Positions 17,140 through 27,170 of a stretch of 64,000 nt of DNA are shown here, piece by piece (position 1 is the first letter of the stretch; each line of letters opens with the position of its first letter). The stretch covers positions 161,501-225,500 of the forward strand of contig NZ_CP136709.1 of NCBI RefSeq assembly GCF_032926325.1, written 5' to 3'. This DNA comes from Aestuariibaculum lutulentum. GTDB taxonomy: Bacteria; Bacteroidota; Bacteroidia; Flavobacteriales; Flavobacteriaceae. Made by a program: the position numbers and the translations under genes. Below the pieces are notes generated by a model that was given only the letters and a program-made list of their open reading frames with translations, made no database searches and was not told the origin of the DNA.

Positions 17140-18354
17140 TTACTGGTTTGGTAGACCATCTGTCTTCATCCCTTGAAGGACCAGGGCATGAATTATATAT
17201 AACATTTCTGAACCATCATCCTCGTGTGCTCCATTGATTCCGTAAGGCCAAAAATGAGTATTATCTCCATATATTTTTGCATTAGGGTCGTCTGTCATCA
17301 TTTGTAATATGGCATTAGCTCTATTTCCCTGCCAAGATCCCTTCATGAGTTCCCAATATTTTCCATGTGTACCAACGCCCACCGTGTGTGCCATTTCATG
17401 CATTGCTGTTCCCGTTCGCTGATAATCTGGATTTGCTCCAAAATTAATCCAGCCATCAAAATTCGCATCTGCGGTTGGTGTTCCTGTATTATAGTTCACA
17501 TTTACATGTTTTTCAATGGATGTAAAATTATTATAATACCAAGTTGCTTTATCAAAGGCTTCTCTTAGACGGTCAAAAGCAGGATCTGAGTTATCCTCCC
17601 ACCAAAAAGACCAGGTGAAATTTCCTTTCTTTATGGTACTCATAGTAATTTCATCACTATAGGTAATACCATTTGATGTTATTGCATATGCCCTGAAATA
17701 GTATAAGGTTTGAGGATCTAATCCTGTAATTCTTTCCTTAAATGCCATTTCTACATTTTCTTTTGTAACCCCATTATTATCTGTGGTTGGGTTACTTGTT
17801 GTACCGTAAACAAGCCCAATCTCATCAATTTCCAAATCTCCCTGATTTGGCACACTTACCTCCAACCATATATCGTGAGCTCCAGCAACTTTAGTATCTC
17901 CTATCTTTAAAGTTGGGGCGATAATATCTAGAGTAGAAAAACTAACTTCATTTCCGTAACCAACTCCTTTTTCATTTATTGCATAAGCTTTAGCATAATA
18001 TGTTATACCAGACATCAGGTTTTGTAAATTCACTTGAAATTCACCACTTCCCTTAACAACAGATGCCTTTTCAGAACTATTATTATATGTCGGATTTTCA
18101 GTTACACTATAGCAGATACCTCGCTCTGTAATACTACTGCCTCCATTATCTAAAACTTTACCCCATAAAGTCGCTTTAAAGGACTCCAGACTTTCAACCG
18201 TATTCGTTTCCAGAATTGGGATTTTAATTTCCTTTGTCGTTTCCTCTTGATTATTGTCTCCTCTTGTATCTTCTGAAGAGCATGACCAAATGGTTAACAG
18301 GACCAGAAATATGCTTGTAATTTTTATCAAATATTTTGGATTTAGAAATCTCAT
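17140..18354 (-). CDS. Metallopeptidase-like lipoprotein with two fibronectin-III-like domains
   Basis: 404 residues from the ATG at 18354, chosen because it gives a clean lipoprotein signal (SCSSED) and starts 1 bp after the GH16 stop. An in-frame ATG at 18393 would overlap GH16. Two FN3-like domains (about 40-135 and 140-235) share the pattern ERGICYSVTENPT / EIGLVYGTTSNPT and TYYAKAYAINEKG / LYYFRAYAITSNG. The C-terminal domain has H319-E-M-A-H323-T-V-G-V-G-T-H330. This is a zinc HExxH motif with a downstream Gly-His, one residue longer than the metzincin HExxHxxGxxH. It may act on the protein part of an arabinogalactan protein (inference). Confidence 0.75.
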   Translation of the reverse strand: MRFLNPKYLIKITSIFLVLLTIWSCSSEDTRGDNNQEETTKEIKIPILETNTVESLESFKATLWGKVLDNGGSSITERGICYSVTENPTYNNSSEKASVVKGSGEFQVNLQNLMSGITYYAKAYAINEKGVGYGNEVSFSTLDIIAPTLKIGDTKVAGAHDIWLEVSVPNQGDLEIDEIGLVYGTTSNPTTDNNGVTKENVEMAFKERITGLDPQTLYYFRAYAITSNGITYSDEITMSTIKKGNFTWSFWWEDNSDPAFDRLREAFDKATWYYNNFTSIEKHVNVNYNTGTPTADANFDGWINFGANPDYQRTGTAMHEMAHTVGVGTHGKYWELMKGSWQGNRANAILQMMTDDPNAKIYGDNTHFWPYGINGAHEDDGSEMLYIIHALVLQGMKTDGLPNQ

Positions 18355-18355
18355 T

Positions 18356-19228
18356 CTAATTACATTTATTGGGCTTTGCAGCAACGTAAACATTCTTTGC
18401 TCTAAATTTTGTTGATTGTTTCTTTATAATTGCCTTATCGTCAGTTTGGCCACTAGCTCCTTCCATTTGTAAATTAATAATTAACCAAAATGGCTTATTA
18501 GTAAAATCCTTAATCTCTTCCGATTGAAGGATATTGTCTATATACATCTTTACTCGGGTATTTTCTTCGTCGACATACTGCATGGTAACTTTGTAATGAT
18601 GCCAAACAGTTTCCGCATCAAGAACATCTGTTTTTTCTGTTGTCCAGATGGTATTTTTCCAATCTTTTCCTGTAACTGTATTTTGCCAACAGAAAGTATT
18701 GCCTTTAAATTCCAGCATATCAATCTCCGGAGGCCATGATTTTGCTCCTGTAATCCAAAAAGCTGGCCAGCTACCAAAAAGGGTTGGTGCCTGAAAATCG
18801 CCACTTATTTCCCAATATGGCAATTGTTGAGAAACTGTTATTTGTTTTTTTAAATGAATAGCTCCTGAATGAAATGCGATAGGCAAATGCGGATCGGCTG
18901 TGCTTTTTCCTTCATCTTTACCTTTATTCCAATTGGCTGTTATTTCAAGAATCCCACCTGTTTTTAATTTTACATTTTCAGGAAACATTCTCGCTGTACC
19001 ATTATGGTCTGTTCCCCAAGGATAGAACATGTTCCAGTTATCTTTAAACGTTTTATCATCTTTAAAACTTGTGGAATCGAGATAAACAATTGGTTTAATT
19101 GTATCTGTGAATTTTATGTTTTTTTGATTGATGTTGATGTTTGATTTAACGGATGTTTCTGTTACAATAGAAACAGATACTAATGATGACAAACTGATAA
19201 ATAAAACCTTAATTGAAAGCATAGACAT
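18356..19228 (-). CDS. GH16 endo-glycanase (beta-1,3-galactanase or glucanase type)
   Basis: 290 residues from the ATG at 19228. A GTG at 19264 is in frame but puts 12 residues ahead of the signal peptide. The GH16 jelly roll carries the beta-bulge catalytic motif E168-I-D170-M-L-E173 within PPEIDMLEFKG, with Glu168 as nucleophile and Glu173 as acid/base. Other hallmarks are GSWPAFWITGAKSWPPE and VWHHYKVTMQY. Known activities of this clan include laminarinases, agarases/porphyranases and, in GH16_3, endo-beta-1,3-galactanases from arabinogalactan PULs. The neighbours favour the last. Gap to the upstream lipoprotein gene is 73 bp. Confidence 0.88.
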   Translation of the reverse strand: MSMLSIKVLFISLSSLVSVSIVTETSVKSNININQKNIKFTDTIKPIVYLDSTSFKDDKTFKDNWNMFYPWGTDHNGTARMFPENVKLKTGGILEITANWNKGKDEGKSTADPHLPIAFHSGAIHLKKQITVSQQLPYWEISGDFQAPTLFGSWPAFWITGAKSWPPEIDMLEFKGNTFCWQNTVTGKDWKNTIWTTEKTDVLDAETVWHHYKVTMQYVDEENTRVKMYIDNILQSEEIKDFTNKPFWLIINLQMEGASGQTDDKAIIKKQSTKFRAKNVYVAAKPNKCN

Positions 19229-19301
19229 TGTTTTAATAAAAAAGAGAAGAAGACGAAAAAACACCCCCTTCTCTTTAAACTAAAATATAAACAACATTAA
19301 A

Positions 19302-20510
19302 TTAATTTGCCACCTGTATTTCCCAAGACGTAATATTACAGAAGTAATCTCCATTTTGTGTTGTTATCTCACCTACAGAAATGTCTGTAGCTTCGTCAAC
19401 TGTAAATGAAACTGTGTAAGTTCCTGCTGCACCAATACGTTTGTAACCAATAACTTCAGAAGCTGTTGTAACATCTTCTACATTTGGTAAACCATTACCT
19501 CCCTTAGCTATAACAAAATATGCACCGTCCGGATTAGCATTGTGATTTGTACTTAACACCTGAACTCTTAACATATAACTTGCTGCTTCGGCATGAACAA
19601 CCTGATAGATTTTACCATTAGTAATCCATGGTGATCCCCAGCCTGATTCTAAATTGAAAACATTCCCGTTCCATTCATCCCAGCCACCATAACCACCGTG
19701 GTTTTTAGCAACATCATTAGTTATCCATGGCCCTGCCAATGTTCCCCAACGTCCTCCATCTGTTGCAGATGCAATAAATGGCACTGCTGCATTACCCAAT
19801 ACTGGGGTTGGAATAGGTGTCACATCTTCAAAAGCCGTAAAAAAGTTATCGATAGAATCCTCATCAGGAATAAATGCCGTTCTATAGCGATACGTAGACC
19901 CACTTTCAAAATCTGAAATAGTTACATTTGATTCAGCTATATCAACATAAATGGTTTTTGTTTCTCCTGACGTAGACATATACTCAAACTCAGAACCTAA
20001 AACTCCAGAACTTAAATCCATATCTGCCAATCCAATTTCTAATACACTCTCTACAAGAACGTTTTTTTCTAAAGGTCTATTGAATAGGGAAGCTATATAA
20101 CGATCGCCATACACCTCGGCTGACTGAGAAACTGCAATAGATTTATTTCCATCGGCATCCAAGGTTCTTACAGTGAAATTGTATACATTTTCTTCTAAAC
20201 CGTCTATAATAAATGACACCTCATCTACACCTTGGGTTCTATTTACGGGAACTGAAATGGAATCTCTATTATTATTCCAGTATACACGAACCTCAGATAC
20301 TTTAGGGTCTCCGATTATTAAACCTTCTACCTTAACTCTATTTTGTCCCGGATAAATTTGTAAAGAATCAATAGCTCCTGTATATGAAATCTCTCCTCCT
20401 TCTGTGAATTTAAGATATTCTGTATCGTCGGTGCATGAATAAATTCCCAGAACAATGCTAATAGCAAATACTGCTATAATTATATGCTTTAATTTTTTCA
20501 TTGTCTTCAT
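19302..20510 (-). CDS. DUF4998/DUF5013-type surface lipoprotein, putative glycan-binding
   Basis: 402 residues with a lipobox (GIYSCTDD, Cys26). The N-terminal part (about 30-235) looks like DUF4998 with FN3-like repeats: SLQIYPGQNRVKVEGLIIGDPKVSEVRVYWNN and ENVYNFTVRTLDADGN. The C-terminal part (about 250-400) is DUF5013-like, a lectin-type sandwich with aromatic clusters (GGYGGWDEWNG, NLESGWGSPWITNGKIYQ). It occupies the SusE/SusF position after SusD, so it is probably a surface glycan-binding protein. No catalytic residues are evident. It lies 9 bp from the preceding gene, in one operon. Confidence 0.8.
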   Translation of the reverse strand: MKTMKKLKHIIIAVFAISIVLGIYSCTDDTEYLKFTEGGEISYTGAIDSLQIYPGQNRVKVEGLIIGDPKVSEVRVYWNNNRDSISVPVNRTQGVDEVSFIIDGLEENVYNFTVRTLDADGNKSIAVSQSAEVYGDRYIASLFNRPLEKNVLVESVLEIGLADMDLSSGVLGSEFEYMSTSGETKTIYVDIAESNVTISDFESGSTYRYRTAFIPDEDSIDNFFTAFEDVTPIPTPVLGNAAVPFIASATDGGRWGTLAGPWITNDVAKNHGGYGGWDEWNGNVFNLESGWGSPWITNGKIYQVVHAEAASYMLRVQVLSTNHNANPDGAYFVIAKGGNGLPNVEDVTTASEVIGYKRIGAAGTYTVSFTVDEATDISVGEITTQNGDYFCNITSWEIQVAN

Positions 20511-20519
20511 AATTTTAAA

Positions 20520-21737
20520 TTAAAGGTTTGGATTACCAAATACCTGTACCTCAGACACTGCCATATATTGGCCATTTGCCCAGTTTAACAAACATTCTAT
20601 ACGAAGGAAACGTACTGCTGGCTTCTCTATATCAATTTCATAATCTGCACCGTCTTGAGCAGCTATTAAGTCGTTATTATCCTCCTGACCATAAGGTAAA
20701 CCTGAAGGCTTAATAATTTCATACTCCCCCATAAGTGTCCAGGTACCATCTTCTAAATTACCATCATTTAGTTCGTTAGCCCCCCAAATTCTGAACTTTC
20801 TCATTGCTCCTAAATAATAGTATAAACGCTGTCCTCCAATAGGTTCTGAGAAATTCCAGATGTGCAAACGGCTTAACTTAGTCTGGCGACCAATATCAAA
20901 AGTTACTAAATGATTACCCACATCAATGGTTCTACTCGTAAAGAAACTATCATACCACTCTAAAGTACCTCCGTTAAATAAATCTCTTACCTCGGTGTGA
21001 GCTGCAATTAACTCAGCATCGTTTGGTAAGGTAATCGGAAGCATTTCCTCTCTTGGCATCAACATTTCGAAAATAGGTGTAATTTCAGCAAATAAAGTAT
21101 CTGTTGTGTTTAACCAACGGTCTCTAACCACAAAAGCAAAATCCTGTGGTACGGGATCGTATCCTCTAATACTTCTGGAAATGGTATCAACTGATGTATA
21201 AATACTTGTAGAAAGTGGTTCCCAATCGCCTTGCACATTTTTTTGCATTACCAATAAGGCAATATCCTCTTCTGTCGGGTTTAATGCATTAATACGAACT
21301 CCGCCGAAATCAGCATTTGTTTCTAAAGATCTGAAAATTTCGTAAATAGGAGCTTCCAATGGAGCCACCGTTACCGTAACAGGATCAGATTCCGTTTCAC
21401 TTCTATTAACGGCATAAATTTCCACTTCCTCTTCAGACTGCCCTGTAAAACCTTCTAAAAGCATAGAGTTTTGATAATAGGAAGCCTTTACCTCCATAGG
21501 TGTTCCATTTTCTAATGTATAACGGGCTACCACGTATAATAGATCTTTATCATCTGGTAGTGTATATTCTAATTTTACCTTACCAGGTAAATTTTCAACT
21601 ACAACATTCTCAACAATTCCTGGAGGTGTTGTATTATTTTCTAATGGTGATGGGCCTTGTTCCTCTGAACACGCAGAAAAAACAACAATTAGAGCCAACA
21701 TCGCAATCCAAGAGAATTTTATTATATTTTGTTTCAT
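20520..21737 (-). CDS. DUF4959/DUF5126/DUF5000-type surface lipoprotein
   Basis: 405 residues with a lipobox (VVFSACSEE, Cys23). Three regions follow: DUF4959-like (about 38-125, PGKVKLEYTLPDDKDLLYVVARYTLENG), DUF5126-like (about 130-235) and a C-terminal DUF5000/F5-8C-like discoidin sandwich (about 250-405, GRQTKLSRLHIWNF, FRIWGANE, RFLRIECLLNWANGQYMAVSEVQVFGN). Discoidin-like ends commonly bind galactose-type sugars. Placed directly after SusD with a 12-bp gap, it is most likely an auxiliary glycan-binding protein on the cell surface. Confidence 0.85.
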   Translation of the reverse strand: MKQNIIKFSWIAMLALIVVFSACSEEQGPSPLENNTTPPGIVENVVVENLPGKVKLEYTLPDDKDLLYVVARYTLENGTPMEVKASYYQNSMLLEGFTGQSEEEVEIYAVNRSETESDPVTVTVAPLEAPIYEIFRSLETNADFGGVRINALNPTEEDIALLVMQKNVQGDWEPLSTSIYTSVDTISRSIRGYDPVPQDFAFVVRDRWLNTTDTLFAEITPIFEMLMPREEMLPITLPNDAELIAAHTEVRDLFNGGTLEWYDSFFTSRTIDVGNHLVTFDIGRQTKLSRLHIWNFSEPIGGQRLYYYLGAMRKFRIWGANELNDGNLEDGTWTLMGEYEIIKPSGLPYGQEDNNDLIAAQDGADYEIDIEKPAVRFLRIECLLNWANGQYMAVSEVQVFGNPNL

Positions 21738-21749
21738 AATTGTTATGTT

Positions 21750-23723
21750 TTACCAACCTGGGCTTTGTACCAGATTAGGGTTTTGAATTAGAGTATTTTC
21801 ATTAATTGGCCAGAAATAGTCTCTTGGCGACACAAAACGCTGTTGGTGAAGCGTTAAAACCTGATAGTATGAACTCTCAGTGGTTCCAAAAACATTCCAT
21901 CCTTTTATTGGATTGTTAAATTCTCTAACGGCTTTTTTCCATCGTCTAACATCCCAATAGTTTTTACCTTCATAAGCCAACTCAATAGTTCTTTCTCTAT
22001 GAATTATTTCTCGCATACCTTCTTTGGTTGTGTATTTACTTGGACTCGTAGAGTAATTTTGCCAAGATGCTGCAACACCTTCAAGACCTGCACGAGCACG
22101 TATAGCATCTACATATTCTAATACTTCTGCGGTAGGACCTGAAACTTCATTTAAAGCCTCTGCATATTGTAAGTATAAATCTGCTAAACGTAATTCAGGC
22201 CAAGCGTAAATTTTATAAGATCCGCCACCATCGCTGTTAAAGTTATACTCCCAGTTAACGACTTTCTTTATAAAATATCCTGAGATGTTAAAATCGAATG
22301 CATCAAAACTACCTGCATAATCCTGAAACTTAGACTCAATATGAAATTTAGTTTCATCAGCATAACTATCTTGTTTGTAAAAAATAGCACCATCAAATCC
22401 TAAATCGGCATAAAAACGAGGTTCTCTATCGAAATTTAAAATAGAGGTTCTATAGCCTTGAAAAATATTTAGTGCATCATCCGGCCCCGCTTCTCTAAGT
22501 TTTGTGATATCTGAAAAATCTAAAGTTTTATCTTCATCAATTGGCACCCCATTTTTAGTATAAAACTTAGATGCTGATCCTATTGTTGGAGAGAAAATCA
22601 TTCTTGCTTCTCTAGCTGGCACCACATTAGATAGCGGCATCATACAAATACGTTGTAACCAATAGGTTGTACTTTTTGTATTAGACCATATAACCTCTTC
22701 ATTAAAAGGTTCACAAAGGGCCTGTCTTATTTGAACTTTCGTTTTTGAAGTCTCAGAAATATCGAAAGTAAAATCGTTTTTATAATAAATTTTATGTCCG
22801 TTAGCTTCGGCTACATCAATAGCATTTTTAATTGCTGTTGCTGCTCTTTGCCATTTAGTTGGATCATAAGTAGTATTAAATAATGGCGTCCCATCGTTAT
22901 TGGTATATCCTGTCATATCTGTATTGCCATTAAATAATGGACTAGCAGCCATTAACAAAAGTTCCCCTTTAATTCCTAAAGCTGCCTGTCTGGTTACTCG
23001 TCCTAATTCATTTTGAGTATCAACAATTTGTGGCGGTAAATGTACCGAAGCTTCATCTAATAAATTGGCTAAATAATCCACACTTTCATCAATAGGATCT
23101 CTCGATACCTGAATTTCATTCTCTGGTGCATCCACCGGAATCACATTACGGATGATTGGTATTGCACCATACATACGCATTAAGTAATAATGATAATATG
23201 CCTTTAAAAATTTCCCTTCTGCAATCCAACGTAAACGCTCGGCTTCACTAATATCTGGCACATTGCTTCTATCCTCCATATTTTCAATGAATACATTACA
23301 ATGACGAATACCATCATATAACGGATATAAATCACCAGGTCCGGCTGCCTGAAAACGTCCTTCCCACGCATCCATATATGGATTTGATGTGCGTTGCAAA
23401 CTTCTAGCAATATCGAATGCATAACTGTTTAAAGCTGCATCGTTAGGAGCTATCCAGGTTTCATTACCGGCTAAAAAACCAATATTATAGATAGCGTCCC
23501 CATTTTGAGGTAAATATGAATAGCAGGTAAATAAATATTTTTCCGCTTCGTTTCTTAATTTAAACGCTTGATCTATAGTCACTACGTTGTCTGGAACAAC
23601 ATCTAAAAATGTTTCTTCACATGATTCTAAACCAATAAGGCAAAAAACCATGATGGACATTCCTAAAGCTTTATAAAGCCTTTGAACTGCTTGTTTTAAT
23701 ATTTTTTTCTTTATAGTTCTCAT
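21750..23723 (-). CDS. SusD/RagB-family glycan-binding lipoprotein
   Basis: 657 residues with a lipobox (LIGLESCEETFLD, Cys35). The SusD fold is indicated by DNVVTIDQAFKLRNEAEKYLFTCYSYLP at the N-terminus, TPR-like helices, and the conserved C-terminal block EVLEYVDAIRARAGLEG, MREIIHRERTIELAYEGKNYWDVRRWKKA and FWPINENTLIQNPNLVQSPGW. It caps the SusC barrel and captures oligosaccharides at the outer membrane. The 10-bp gap from susC shows the usual pair. At 657 residues it is on the long side for the family. Confidence 0.97.
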   Translation of the reverse strand: MRTIKKKILKQAVQRLYKALGMSIMVFCLIGLESCEETFLDVVPDNVVTIDQAFKLRNEAEKYLFTCYSYLPQNGDAIYNIGFLAGNETWIAPNDAALNSYAFDIARSLQRTSNPYMDAWEGRFQAAGPGDLYPLYDGIRHCNVFIENMEDRSNVPDISEAERLRWIAEGKFLKAYYHYYLMRMYGAIPIIRNVIPVDAPENEIQVSRDPIDESVDYLANLLDEASVHLPPQIVDTQNELGRVTRQAALGIKGELLLMAASPLFNGNTDMTGYTNNDGTPLFNTTYDPTKWQRAATAIKNAIDVAEANGHKIYYKNDFTFDISETSKTKVQIRQALCEPFNEEVIWSNTKSTTYWLQRICMMPLSNVVPAREARMIFSPTIGSASKFYTKNGVPIDEDKTLDFSDITKLREAGPDDALNIFQGYRTSILNFDREPRFYADLGFDGAIFYKQDSYADETKFHIESKFQDYAGSFDAFDFNISGYFIKKVVNWEYNFNSDGGGSYKIYAWPELRLADLYLQYAEALNEVSGPTAEVLEYVDAIRARAGLEGVAASWQNYSTSPSKYTTKEGMREIIHRERTIELAYEGKNYWDVRRWKKAVREFNNPIKGWNVFGTTESSYYQVLTLHQQRFVSPRDYFWPINENTLIQNPNLVQSPGW

Positions 23724-23733
23724 ACCTTTTTCT

Positions 23734-26700
23734 TTAAAAATCTAATTTTAAACCTAAGTTATATACCGACTGAATTGGGTAACCTAAGCCATTACCTCCC
23801 ATCTCAGGATCCCATAATTTAAATGGACTCCACACTGCCAGGTTATTGCCACTAAAGTAAAGTCGTGCTGATTGCATGCCTAACTTAGTAACAAACTTTT
23901 CAGGAAAATTATAACCTGCCTCAATGGTTTTTAATCTTAAAAACGAACCATCACGCATCCACCAGGTTGAAGCATACGGCGCCTGGTTTGCTCCTGGGTT
24001 ACTATTGAAAACGTTATTATTCTCATTGAACTCTCCTCCTAATCTAGGCCAAAATGCGTAAGAATCTCTATTATCTTCAGACCAGTGATCGTCCGCAATT
24101 ACCTTTAATAACCCATTTTGAGCAGATCCATTAATAACAAATGGTGAAATATTCCATGGATTAATAAAGAATGAGGTTCGAGCCACACCTTGGAAAAATA
24201 TACTAAAATCGAAATTCTTGAAACCTAAAGTTCCTCCAAATCCATAAACAATTTCCGGAACTGTTGGATGCCCAATAGGTACCATGTCTAAACTAGAAAT
24301 TTGACCATCTCCATTAACATCACGATATTTTATATCTCCACCTCTAACTTCTCCAAATTGTGTTGGTGAATTAGCAACCTCCTTGTCATCAATAAATAAA
24401 CGCTCTGCAATATACCCATACCATTGGCTTGCATTTTGTCCTACACGTGAGCGGTATGATAATTCTTCTGGATATGTTACTTCATCGAACTCTAAAACTT
24501 CATTGGTTGAAAACGTAAAATTACCTCTTAATTGCGTGTACCAATCTTGATTAAAAGACTTATCGTAAGTTAAAGAAGCGTCCAAACCTTTACTTTCCAT
24601 TTTACCAAAGTTGGTTGCTGGTATCGCCGTTAATCCCATGGTTGCTCCAATATTAGAACGCTCTTGTAAAATATTTGTTCTATTTTGTTTAAACACATCA
24701 ACTATAATATTCAGGGAATTGAATAACTCTAAATCGAAACCAACGTTGGTTTGTCTCGATTTTTCCCATCCAATATTTGGATTAGCGTAACGATCGATAT
24801 AAACTCCAGGTCGGGAATTATTAAATTGCTCTCCAAACGAGGTTCCGTATCTTCCGTCATTTAAATTTACATTAGATAAATAAAAGAAACGGTCGTTTAC
24901 ATTACCAATAGCATCATTACCCACAAGACCATATGTAAAACGAAGTTTAAAATCAGATACGACATCTCTTAAACCGTCCCACCAATCTTCTTTAGATATA
25001 CGATAAGCTAAACCTAAAGATGGAAAATAACCATATCGGGCGCCATTTGCAAAACGCTCAGATCCATTGTAACCGAAGTTAAATTCAAATAAATATTTAT
25101 CGTCATACCCATAAGTAAAACGTCCTGATAAACTGTGGTTTCTGTTTGGCAAAGAACTTTGAACTGATCCTGCATTACCCGTTTCATAACTTGATAAAAG
25201 ATTTACTAACATCCCTGAAACCGCATGCTTTTCATTAAATACTCGGTTATAGTTGATAGCTGTTTCTAAATAAATTCTGGAATCTAAATCCTTTCTACCC
25301 TCAGAATAATCCAAATATTCTGTTCCTGTTACACCTACACTACCCTGACCTCCGTCATTAAGCACATTTAGCTCCAATTCACCTGAAAACGGACTAATAT
25401 ATCCTTCATAATAAAATGGATTATATTGTCTGGCTACTTCATAATATGAATAACGTCTTACATACCCCATGGCTCGTGCTGATAGACCTTCAGTTATCCC
25501 AGCCAAGTCCTGCTTAATTTCAACCTGAGCCTGAATTGTTGATGCTTTATTTGTTTGATACCCTCTAACCATTTCGGCATAAGGATTTATTAAAATTGCT
25601 GAGCCACTATTATTTGTAGCCTGTGCTCCACCAAATAATGGGTGATCAATAAATGGTAAATAACTAGACGGATATACTTTAGGGAATTTTACTGGGTTTG
25701 ACCATAACGTTAAATTAAATATACGAGCACCTCCATTTACCCAGTTACCGTTAACATCACGACCTCCAACAGGTCCATTATAATCATCGAACTGACCATA
25801 AACACGAACAATACCTTTAGTTGTTGGAGTTAAGTTCATATCTAAATTACTACGTACTGAATAATTTCTAAGTTTGATATTATTATTAAAATTATTAATC
25901 GGGTCTACATCCAAAACACCATTATCAACATTATATGTACCTGCGATATAATACTTGGCTTTTTCTCCTCCACCCTGTGCACTAAAATTTAATCCCTGGT
26001 TTACTGTATAGTCTTTGATAAGTTCATCAATCCAGTTATTACTTGGATACAAATAGGGATCATCTCCGATAGACGTTCTGTAAATTTTGTTTTGCGTATA
26101 AGGCAATGTTGCCTGAGGATCGCGAGTTAAAGCAGCCTCATTTGCCAATTGCATGTAAGTAATATTATCAGCAAATTTAAAATTCCTGGTATTTGATGAT
26201 ATTCTTGTTTCACTACGTAACTGGAATTGCGTTTTTCCTGCTTTACCCATTTTAGTGGTAATTAATACTACTCCGTTAGCTCCACGAGCACCATAAACTG
26301 CTGCTGCTGCTGCATCTTTTAATACCGAAAAACTTTCGATATCGTCAGGTTGCAAACGTGCCATATCGGTAGTAGTAGATTCGATACCGTCAATTAAAAT
26401 TAATGGATTTACCTTACCGGATCCGAAAGACCCTAAACCACGAATAAAGAAATCGGAGTTATCAGCTCCTGGCTCACCACTTCTTTGAACGGCAATCATA
26501 CCTGATACACGACCAGCCATCATGGTTGTTAAGTTACTTGTAGGTCCTTTAATTTCTTTAGGTGAAATTGTAGTAATGGAACTTACCAAACTTGCCTTTT
26601 TCTGAGTACCAAAACCTACAATAACAACTTCATCTAAAGCTTCCTGACTTTCATTAAGTACAATACTAAATACCGATTTTTCGCCAATTACAACTTCCTG

Positions 26701-27024
26701 CTCTTCGTACCCAACATAGGATACGACTAAAGTAGTAGCTGAAGCTTCTATTTCAAGTTGAAATTCACCATCGAAATCTGTTACAACTCCATTTGTTGTT
26801 CCTTTTACGAGAACGTTAGCTCCTGGCAAAGGCATTCCTGATGCATCTTTAACCACACCAGTAATAATGCGCTTTTGGATTTCACTATTGAAATCTACTG
26901 TTTTTCCTTCGTTAGCTTGAACTTGATAAGCTGTCACACACAACAGGAGCACCACCAGTTTGAATTTAAAATCAAATTCAGGACAAGAAAAAAAGACTTT
27001 CCTCATTTTAATTAGTTTTATCAT
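23734..27024 (-). CDS. SusC/RagA-family TonB-dependent glycan transporter
   Basis: 1096 residues with a signal peptide ending near QVQANEG, a carboxypeptidase-regulatory-like domain (about 50-130, IITGVVKDASGMPLPGANVLVKG), a plug (about 130-250, LDEVVIVGFGTQKKASLVSSI, NPLILIDGIE) and a long beta-barrel ending LGLKLDF. It imports oligosaccharides made at the surface, energized by TonB/ExbBD. An alternative ATG at 27006 is possible. The 146-bp gap to the upstream GH2 gene has no copy of the proposed HTCS operator and no clear terminator, so read-through from the GH2 promoter is plausible. Confidence 0.97.
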   Translation of the reverse strand: MIKLIKMRKVFFSCPEFDFKFKLVVLLLCVTAYQVQANEGKTVDFNSEIQKRIITGVVKDASGMPLPGANVLVKGTTNGVVTDFDGEFQLEIEASATTLVVSYVGYEEQEVVIGEKSVFSIVLNESQEALDEVVIVGFGTQKKASLVSSITTISPKEIKGPTSNLTTMMAGRVSGMIAVQRSGEPGADNSDFFIRGLGSFGSGKVNPLILIDGIESTTTDMARLQPDDIESFSVLKDAAAAAVYGARGANGVVLITTKMGKAGKTQFQLRSETRISSNTRNFKFADNITYMQLANEAALTRDPQATLPYTQNKIYRTSIGDDPYLYPSNNWIDELIKDYTVNQGLNFSAQGGGEKAKYYIAGTYNVDNGVLDVDPINNFNNNIKLRNYSVRSNLDMNLTPTTKGIVRVYGQFDDYNGPVGGRDVNGNWVNGGARIFNLTLWSNPVKFPKVYPSSYLPFIDHPLFGGAQATNNSGSAILINPYAEMVRGYQTNKASTIQAQVEIKQDLAGITEGLSARAMGYVRRYSYYEVARQYNPFYYEGYISPFSGELELNVLNDGGQGSVGVTGTEYLDYSEGRKDLDSRIYLETAINYNRVFNEKHAVSGMLVNLLSSYETGNAGSVQSSLPNRNHSLSGRFTYGYDDKYLFEFNFGYNGSERFANGARYGYFPSLGLAYRISKEDWWDGLRDVVSDFKLRFTYGLVGNDAIGNVNDRFFYLSNVNLNDGRYGTSFGEQFNNSRPGVYIDRYANPNIGWEKSRQTNVGFDLELFNSLNIIVDVFKQNRTNILQERSNIGATMGLTAIPATNFGKMESKGLDASLTYDKSFNQDWYTQLRGNFTFSTNEVLEFDEVTYPEELSYRSRVGQNASQWYGYIAERLFIDDKEVANSPTQFGEVRGGDIKYRDVNGDGQISSLDMVPIGHPTVPEIVYGFGGTLGFKNFDFSIFFQGVARTSFFINPWNISPFVINGSAQNGLLKVIADDHWSEDNRDSYAFWPRLGGEFNENNNVFNSNPGANQAPYASTWWMRDGSFLRLKTIEAGYNFPEKFVTKLGMQSARLYFSGNNLAVWSPFKLWDPEMGGNGLGYPIQSVYNLGLKLDF

Positions 27025-27170
27025 ATTAATTAGTTTTTGTTTAAGTGGTTTTAATATTCGTTATTTCTATTAAGAAACTAGATATCAAAAAATGTTGGTT
27101 TGGTTTAGTTCTCATGTCATAATTGTTTAGTTTAGTTTTATTTTAGTTAGTTATTGGTGATTTTTTTTTC

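Noticed and set aside
17140..18393. Longer start of the metallopeptidase-like gene (18393)
   Set aside because: It would overlap GH16 by 38 bp and put 13 extra residues before the lipoprotein signal; ATG at 18354 is better.
27025..27170. HTCS operator expected before susC
   Set aside because: No GGG-type half-site pair is present; only AT-rich sequence with TTTAGTT runs. Read-through from GH2 is more likely.
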